Source of the DNA: Deinococcus yavapaiensis KR-236
GTDB lineage: Bacteria > Deinococcota > Deinococci > Deinococcales > Deinococcaceae
NCBI RefSeq assembly: GCF_003217515.1
Contig: NZ_QJSX01000017.1
Span: 1-64,000 of the forward strand
DNA length: 64,000 nucleotides
Direction of reading: 5' to 3'
Position numbers and translations under genes: made by a program. The notes under the pieces are model-generated. The model had not been told where the DNA came from. It saw only the letters and a list, made by a program, of their open reading frames with translations, and searched no databases. Positions 58,787 through 64,000 of this stretch are shown here, piece after piece. Numbering within the stretch: position 1 is the first letter of the stretch; each line of letters begins with the position of its first letter.

Positions 58787-61700
58787 GTGACGCAGGAGTC
58801 CCGTGCCGCCGCGCCCGCCATCGAAACGTCGTACCTCGACGTTCTCTTCGAGCAGACACGAATGGCGCACGCCCTGTACGACACGAACCTCCGGTTCCTC
58901 CGAGTGAACGAGGCGTTCGCCCGCTTGACGGGCATCGCCGTGGACGCGCACGCGGGCCAAACGCTGTGGGACGTCGTTCCGGGCATTCCACCTGCCCTTA
59001 TCCAAGCGTATCGAGCGGTCCTGAGCGACGGCGAACCCCTGCGAGACTTTCACTACGTCGTTCCGACACCTCGCGCACCCGGCGGATACTGCTACCGCCG
59101 AGCGAACGCCTTCCCCGTGCGCGACGGGCAGGGCGTCGTCACGCGCCTCGTGGTGACGATCGAGGAACTCACTCCCCAGATCCTCACCGAGCAGGCGCGT
59201 GAAGCGAGCGAGGCGCGCACGAGACGCTTGCAAGACCTCACGAGCGCCTTGTCGAGCGCCGTCACCGTCCACGACGTCCACCAGCTCGTCTTGCAGGAAG
59301 CGAGCCGCGCGCTCGGAGCGTACGCCGCGACCCTCATCGTGCCGATCGACGAGGACACGCTGTTCGTCGCCGGAGGAACCGGCTATAGCGACGACGTCCT
59401 CACGTCTTGGAGGCGCTTTTCCAAGACGGGACGCTTTCCCGTCGTCGACGCGATTCGCGAGCGACGAGCCATCTTCCTTCCCACGTCCGACCTGTCGCAG
59501 AGCTACCCGGACATGGTGCCTTTGCTCAAGCCGAACACTCGCGCCGTCGCCGCCGTTCCACTCATCGCGAATGACCGCGTGCTCGCCGCGCTCACCTTGT
59601 CCTTCGACGACGAGCAGGTCATCACCGAGGAGAATCAAGCGTTCAGCCGAGCGGTCGTGCAACAGGCCGCGCAGGCGTTGGAGCGCGCGCGCCTGTACGA
59701 CGAGCAGCGGCGCGCGCACGACCGCGCCGCGTTGCTCGCCCGAGTCGGTGAGACTCTGGCGGCGTCGCTCGACGTTCGCGTGACCCTCGAACGCATCACG
59801 GCCCTCACGATCGAGCACGTCGCGGACTGGTGCGCGATCTACCAACCCGCGCCGCACTTCGACGATCTCCCGATCGAGCGCCAGCGTCTGTTGCTCGTCG
59901 CGGTCGCGCACCACGATCCCACGCAAATCGACACGCTCCGAGCGATGCTGCACTTCCCGAGCGACCCGGCCTCGCCCATTAGCAACGAGCACGTCTACCG
60001 CACCGGCACGCCCCTGCTCGTGCCGGCCTTGCCGCCCGAAGCGATCGACGCGATTCCCGAGGAGGAGCGGCGCGCCATGACCCGCTCGCTCGGCCTGCAC
60101 TCCCTGATCACGGTGCCGCTCGTCGCGAACGGACGCAAACTCGGCGTGCTGGGCGTCGCCACTTCGAGTTCGGACCGCACCCTCACGCACGACGACTTGC
60201 TGCTCACGCAGGAACTCGCGCACCGAGCGGCGTTGGCGCTCGATCTCGCGCAGTTGTACGAAGCGGCCGCGTTGAGCGAGCAGCGCCACCGCTCTTTGGT
60301 CGAGGCCACCTCACAAATCGTGTGGGTGCGCGCGCCCAGTGGAGAGTTCGTCGCGGATCAGCCCGGCTGGCGAACTTTCACGGGGCAGACGGAAGAGCAA
60401 CTGCTCGGCTGGGGTTGGTTGAACGCGGTGCATCCCGAGGATCGACCGCGCGTTCGGCGCACTTGGCAAGACGCGTTGGAATCGCAAGCGCTGTACACGA
60501 CCGAGCAGCGGTTGCGGCGACACGACGGGCAGTACCGCGTGATGCATGTCCGCGCGACTCCCGTTCGGACGAGGGACGGCGCGATTCGCGAGTGGGTCGG
60601 GGCGCAAAGCGACATCACCGAGCGCGTGCAAGCCGAGCAGCAAGTGCGCGACAGCGAAGCGCGCCACCGCGCCTTGGTCGAGCACGCCGCCGTCGGCATC
60701 GTGCGGACCTCTCCTCGGGGCGAGCTGCTCGACGTGAATCCCGCGGCGGAGAAGATCTTGGGGTACTCGCGCGAAGAGTTGCTGCGCATGACGTTCATGG
60801 ACTTCACCTACCCCGAGGACGGCGGCGAAGCGGGCATGTCGTCGTTTCGGCGCTTGATGCGCGGCGAGATCGACGCGTTCAACTTGGAGAAGCGCTACGT
60901 CCGCAAGGACGGCCGCGTGGTGTGGGCGAATCTCTCGGGGTCCGCCGTGCGTGACGAGCAGGGCGCCCCGCTGTACAGCGTTTCCATCTTCGAGGACATC
61001 ACCGAGCGCAAGCGCGCCGAGGCGCGACTTCGGGAAAGCGAGGAGCGATTCCGGCGACTCGTCGACGCGAGCCCGACCGGAATCGCGGTCGGCGCGTCGG
61101 ACGGCACGCTTCACCTTCCGAACGACGCCTACCTTCGCATGCTGGGCTTCACGCGTGAGGAGTACGAGGCGGGCGCGTTGAACTGGACGGCGCTCACGCC
61201 GCCCGAGTACGCGGAGGTGGACGCGCGAGCGTTTCGTCAGGTGTTCGCTCAAGGCACGTCCGAGCCGTACGAGAAGGAGATGCTGCGCCGAGACGGAACG
61301 CGCGTTCCCGTCGGCTTGGTCCTCGCGCGCTACGATCAGCATGACGAGACGTTCGTGGTGGGGTACGTGCAGGATCTCAGCGTGCAGAAGGCGGCGGAGC
61401 GCGCGCTGCGCGAGCATGGTCTGGAACTCGAGCGCCGCGTGGAGGAGCGCACGCGCACCTTGGCGGAACGAACCGCCGCGCTCGACGCCTTCGTGCGCTT
61501 CGCGGAGTTGGCATCCTCTACGACCAGCGTGGAGGACTTGACGCGGCACGCGGTGGAGGTGCTGCGCGCGACGGTCGGGCCGGTGAGCGTCGCTTACTAC
61601 GAGCGGCGCGATCACGTGTGGAAGGCGGTGACGTGGTCGGACGACATCCCCGCCGAGGCGCTCGCGATGATTCGCGCGGGCATCCCGGTGGATCAGCCGA

Positions 61701-62674
61701 CGTTCTCGGAAGCGGTGCAAGGGCGGCGGGCGTACTACATGGAAGCGTGGAACGCGGAACGCGAAGGCCTCGACGACTCGCGCATGTACGGTGCGGGCGC
61801 GCTGTACCCGTTCTATTCGGGCGAGGAACCCGTGGGATTGCTGAACATGGCGACGATGCGGACGTCGACGTGGTCGGGGCGCCACAAAGCGATCTTTCGC
61901 GCGGTGGGCCGAAGCTTCGCGTTGGCGTTGGAACGCAGCGAGCAGACGCGGCAGTTGCAGGAACGCACGCGCGAGCTGGAACGCTCGAACGCCGAGTTGG
62001 AGCGCTTCGCGTACGTCGCGAGTCACGACCTGCAAGAGCCGCTGCGCACGATCGCCAGTTACAGCGAACTGCTCGCCGTTCGCTACGGCTCTCAGATGGA
62101 CGACAAGGGCCGCTTGTTCTTGAAGTTCATGACGGAGGGCGCGCAGCGCATGAAAGTCCTGATCGACGACTTGCTCGTGTTCTCGCGGTTGAATTCGGTG
62201 CGTGAACCGCTGCGCACGGTCGACGCGAACCGTCCTCTCTCGGAGGCCTCGTCGCGGTTGCAGGCCTTGATCGAGCAGGCGGGCGCGCGCGTCGAGTCCG
62301 AGCGGTTGCCGTTCGTGCTGGGAGACGAGGGGGAACTCACGCAGCTCTTCCAGAACTTGATCGGAAACGCCGTCAAGTTCCGTCGTTCGGACGAGCCGCC
62401 GGTCGTGCGCGTCACGGCGCGCGCGGAGGACGCGATGTGGCATTTCACCGTCGCCGACAACGGCATCGGAATCGAGCCGCAGTATCAAGAGCGGGTGTTC
62501 GGGTTGTTTCAGCGGCTGCACACGCGAAGCGAGTACGACGGGACCGGGCTGGGGTTGTCGATCGTGCGCAAGGTCGCCGAGCGTCACGGCGGGCGCGCGT
62601 GGTTGGAGTCGAACGTGGGAATCGGGACGACCGTGCACTTCACGCTTTGCAAGGCGGAGGGCGGCCATGACTGA
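58787..62674 (+). CDS. Multi-sensor histidine kinase (PAS/GAF)
   Basis: 1295 residues from GTG 58787. Order: PAS about 15-125, GAF about 147-300, GAF about 310-490, PAS about 497-620, PAS about 621-745, PAS about 746-870, coiled coil about 875-905, GAF about 906-1055, HisKA and HATPase_c to the end. Phosphoacceptor His1080 in YVASHDLQEPLRT; N-box NLIGNAVKFRR near 1190; G boxes VADNGIGIEP and GTGLGLSIVRK. The HDLQEPLR kinase type is that of bacteriophytochrome-like kinases. No conserved chromophore Cys can be assigned. No membrane segment. Coupled to the response regulator at 62667. Confidence 0.93.
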   Translation: MTQESRAAAPAIETSYLDVLFEQTRMAHALYDTNLRFLRVNEAFARLTGIAVDAHAGQTLWDVVPGIPPALIQAYRAVLSDGEPLRDFHYVVPTPRAPGGYCYRRANAFPVRDGQGVVTRLVVTIEELTPQILTEQAREASEARTRRLQDLTSALSSAVTVHDVHQLVLQEASRALGAYAATLIVPIDEDTLFVAGGTGYSDDVLTSWRRFSKTGRFPVVDAIRERRAIFLPTSDLSQSYPDMVPLLKPNTRAVAAVPLIANDRVLAALTLSFDDEQVITEENQAFSRAVVQQAAQALERARLYDEQRRAHDRAALLARVGETLAASLDVRVTLERITALTIEHVADWCAIYQPAPHFDDLPIERQRLLLVAVAHHDPTQIDTLRAMLHFPSDPASPISNEHVYRTGTPLLVPALPPEAIDAIPEEERRAMTRSLGLHSLITVPLVANGRKLGVLGVATSSSDRTLTHDDLLLTQELAHRAALALDLAQLYEAAALSEQRHRSLVEATSQIVWVRAPSGEFVADQPGWRTFTGQTEEQLLGWGWLNAVHPEDRPRVRRTWQDALESQALYTTEQRLRRHDGQYRVMHVRATPVRTRDGAIREWVGAQSDITERVQAEQQVRDSEARHRALVEHAAVGIVRTSPRGELLDVNPAAEKILGYSREELLRMTFMDFTYPEDGGEAGMSSFRRLMRGEIDAFNLEKRYVRKDGRVVWANLSGSAVRDEQGAPLYSVSIFEDITERKRAEARLRESEERFRRLVDASPTGIAVGASDGTLHLPNDAYLRMLGFTREEYEAGALNWTALTPPEYAEVDARAFRQVFAQGTSEPYEKEMLRRDGTRVPVGLVLARYDQHDETFVVGYVQDLSVQKAAERALREHGLELERRVEERTRTLAERTAALDAFVRFAELASSTTSVEDLTRHAVEVLRATVGPVSVAYYERRDHVWKAVTWSDDIPAEALAMIRAGIPVDQPTFSEAVQGRRAYYMEAWNAEREGLDDSRMYGAGALYPFYSGEEPVGLLNMATMRTSTWSGRHKAIFRAVGRSFALALERSEQTRQLQERTRELERSNAELERFAYVASHDLQEPLRTIASYSELLAVRYGSQMDDKGRLFLKFMTEGAQRMKVLIDDLLVFSRLNSVREPLRTVDANRPLSEASSRLQALIEQAGARVESERLPFVLGDEGELTQLFQNLIGNAVKFRRSDEPPVVRVTARAEDAMWHFTVADNGIGIEPQYQERVFGLFQRLHTRSEYDGTGLGLSIVRKVAERHGGRAWLESNVGIGTTVHFTLCKAEGGHD

Positions 62675-63077
62675 CGTGCTGTTGGTGGAGGACCACGACG
62701 CGGACGTGCTGTTGGTGCGCGAAGCGGTCGCGTCCTTCGAGCAGAAGGTGAGGCTTCATGTCGTTCGTGACGGCCTGGCGGCGTTGTGGTTCTTGCGGCG
62801 GCAAGGCGACTACGCGCGGTGCCCGTCGGTTCAGTTGGTGCTGCTCGATTCGAGCATGCCTCGCATGAACGCGTGTGAAGTGCTGCGGGAACTTCGCACG
62901 GACGAGGCGACGCGCGACGTGCCCGTCGTGGTGTTCAGCAGTTCCGCCCGACCTCGCGACGTCCACGCGTGTACCGAGGCGGGCGCGAACGGGTACGTCG
63001 TGAAGCCTGTCGATTTGGCGAGCTTCATGGACGTCGTGCAGGGGCTTTTGAAGGACTGGCTGCGGGCGAGTCGCTGA
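62667..63077 (+). CDS. Rcp1-like single-domain response regulator
   Basis: 136 residues; ATG 62667 overlaps the kinase gene by eight bases. Acidic pocket Glu8-Asp9 (LLVEDHDAD), phosphoacceptor Asp61 in VQLVLLDSSMPRMN, Ser91 in VVVFSSSARP and Lys113 in YVVKPVDL. No output domain. The pairing with a HDLQEPLR-type kinase is the same as for phytochrome-Rcp1 pairs. It accepts phosphate from the coupled kinase and probably acts by direct protein contact. Confidence 0.93.
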   Translation: MTDVLLVEDHDADVLLVREAVASFEQKVRLHVVRDGLAALWFLRRQGDYARCPSVQLVLLDSSMPRMNACEVLRELRTDEATRDVPVVVFSSSARPRDVHACTEAGANGYVVKPVDLASFMDVVQGLLKDWLRASR

Positions 63078-63167
63078 TCGCGAAGAAAGCAAGAGGCCAC
63101 GGTTCCTGCGAGGCGGCGCGGACAAGAATTTTCGGGCGCCTCCGCTCGACATTTCGAGTCTAATCCC

Positions 63168-63196
63168 TTGTATTTATCTGTTAAAACACCTATATT
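63168..63196 (+). promoter_or_regulatory. Leaderless sigma70-type promoter of marR with operator
   Basis: TTGTAT (63168-63173), 17 bases, TATATT (63191-63196). The start of transcription should fall on or next to ATG 63203. A TGTT-AA-AACA palindrome (63179-63188) lies in the spacer, as expected for autorepression. Confidence 0.78.
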
Positions 63197-63202
63197 GAAG
63201 GC

Positions 63203-63679
63203 ATGAGCCGCTCGCTGCGTGACGAGATTCAACAACACCAACCTTTTCGAAGTTTGGAAGAGGAAGCGGCGCTCAACCTCTTCCGCACGACGCAACTTCT
63301 CGCGGACCGAGGCGAGGCGTTCTACCGCGAGCACGGCCTTACCCCCACCCAGTACAACGTGTTGCGCATCCTGCGCGGCGCGGGCGACGGAGGACTCGGG
63401 CGCAACGAGATTCGCGAGCGACTTTTGAGCCGCATGCCCGATGTCACCCGCCTTCTCGACAAGATGGAGGACATGGAGTTGGTACGGCGCGTGCGCAGCA
63501 CCACCGACCGTCGCTGCGTCCCCACCGCCCTGACCGAGAAGGGCCGCGCGCTCGTCGACGCCATGGACGAGCCCGTAGCGGCGATGCACCGCGAGCAATT
63601 CGGGCACCTCACGCCCGGGCAACTGCACACTCTCGTCGAGATCATGACGCAAATTCGCGCCCGCCTGCCGCAAGAGTAA
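63203..63679 (+). CDS. MarR-family regulator
   Basis: 158 residues from ATG 63203. Winged HTH: LTPTQYNVLRILRGAGDGGL, IRERLLSRMPDVTRLLDKM, LVRRVRSTTDRRCVPTALT with the conserved DRR. One cysteine in the wing. It likely represses itself and the adjacent VOC dioxygenase-like gene; both have a TGTTnnAACA site in the upstream region. This pairing recalls MhqR-type quinone-responsive modules. Confidence 0.93.
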   Translation: MSRSLRDEIQQHQPFRSLEEEAALNLFRTTQLLADRGEAFYREHGLTPTQYNVLRILRGAGDGGLGRNEIRERLLSRMPDVTRLLDKMEDMELVRRVRSTTDRRCVPTALTEKGRALVDAMDEPVAAMHREQFGHLTPGQLHTLVEIMTQIRARLPQE

Positions 63680-63703
63680 CGTGGTCGCGCTTCTGCCTGA
63701 TAT

Positions 63704-63713
63704 TTGTTTCAAC
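63704..63713. promoter_or_regulatory. Second TGTTnnAACA site
   Basis: TGTTTCAACA lies 28 bases before the VOC gene start. It has the same arms as the site in the marR promoter at 63179. Confidence 0.5.
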
Positions 63714-63740
63714 ACTCAGTAAGCGAACAAGGAGCCCCGC

Positions 63741-64000
63741 ATGAACCTCCCCACCGTCCCGTACCTGACCTTGCCCTTCGATCAAGTGGGCCAAAACCCG
63801 ACTCGCCACGCCCTTCCAGCCAACGTCCAGCTCGGTCCGGTCGTCCTTCAAATCGCGGACCTGGACGCCTCCCTCGACTTTTACACGAACGTCATCGGCC
63901 TGCACCTTCACGGGCGCGAGGAAGGCCAAGCGCGCGCCGCCCGCCTCGGCACGCCCGAGGGTGAAGTCCTGATCGAGCTGCGCGAGAAGAAAGGCGTCAA
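63741..64000 (+). CDS. VOC-family dioxygenase/glyoxalase-like protein, cut by window edge
   Basis: The first 86 codons only. ATG 63741 follows AAGGAG. GPVVLQIADLDASLDFYTNV is the first beta-alpha-beta unit of the vicinal-oxygen-chelate fold, and LGTPEGEVLIELREKK is the next strand pair; a metal-binding Glu is expected in the latter. With the MarR regulator before it, it is probably a ring-cleaving dioxygenase or glyoxalase-type detoxifying enzyme. Confidence 0.85.
   Translation, partial: MNLPTVPYLTLPFDQVGQNPTRHALPANVQLGPVVLQIADLDASLDFYTNVIGLHLHGREEGQARAARLGTPEGEVLIELREKKGV

Noticed and set aside
57935..62668. Two minus-strand open frames of about 785 codons each
   Set aside because: They mirror the DeoR and histidine kinase genes, which have complete domain motifs; the antisense products are Arg/His-rich without motifs.
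1..64000. CRISPR array, rRNA, tRNA or replication origin
   Set aside because: No regularly spaced repeat series, ribosomal sequence, complete tRNA cloverleaf or cluster of DnaA-box-like motifs was noticed on either strand.

Overview
The window is high-GC (strong G/C preference at third codon positions) and tightly packed on both strands, with several promoters whose expected transcription start falls on or within a few bases of the start codon (leaderless mRNA). That, together with AfsR/SARP-like ATPase regulators, many GNAT acetyltransferases, large PAS/GAF sensor proteins and small exported proteins of unknown function, suggests a Deinococcus-like bacterium. This is inference from style and gene content; there is no rRNA, tRNA or other taxonomic marker in the window.

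Layout. 1-10.6 kb: small exported proteins, a single-domain response regulator, a three-gene operon of unknown function (4143 to 3090), a GNAT, a methyltransferase, an IS3-type orfA relic, a PhlG-like hydrolase and two esterases. 10.9-13.5 kb: a MarR regulator with a clear operator and two decayed downstream genes (DoxX-like and FMN reductase), divergent from an intact luciferase-like monooxygenase. 14.1-18 kb: a MalT-like ATPase/TPR regulator convergent with an exported beta-propeller-like protein. 18-25.6 kb: a dead phosphotransferase, a MerR/GyrI regulator, a GNAT, a methyltransferase with a transposase tail behind it, and a TetR/NmrA-reductase divergent pair. 26-29.6 kb is the most decayed part: a tyrosine-integrase relic, a fragment of an unknown protein and a CPBP protease broken twice, next to an intact Ig-like lipoprotein. 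29.6-33.6 kb: a MarR + DUF6069 operon under twin palindromes, a sugar isomerase-like protein, an EamA exporter and a cysteine-bearing SufR-like regulator. 33.8-46.3 kb: two related exported proteins (one with a type 1 copper domain), a tyrosine phosphatase-like protein, an overlapping threonine dehydratase/ornithine cyclodeaminase-family pair, a cation/proton antiporter, a beta-lactamase-fold hydrolase, a TetR + MFS operon with a 32-bp perfect operator, and another GNAT. 46.4-64 kb: signalling genes - a GAF/PAS/HD-GYP protein, two SARP-type ATPase regulators, a DEAD-box helicase, a DeoR repressor, a 1295-residue hybrid-sensor histidine kinase with its overlapping response regulator, and a MarR/VOC dioxygenase pair cut by the right edge.

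How it fits together: most intact units are small regulator-plus-effector modules (MarR, TetR, MerR, DeoR) for quinone, electrophile or drug stress, plus sensory proteins. No complete biosynthetic pathway, CRISPR array, prophage or defence island is visible. The least conventional elements are the dehydratase/cyclodeaminase-family pair, the copper/cysteine-regulator neighbourhood at 33-35 kb, and the number of genes inactivated by one or two small lesions.
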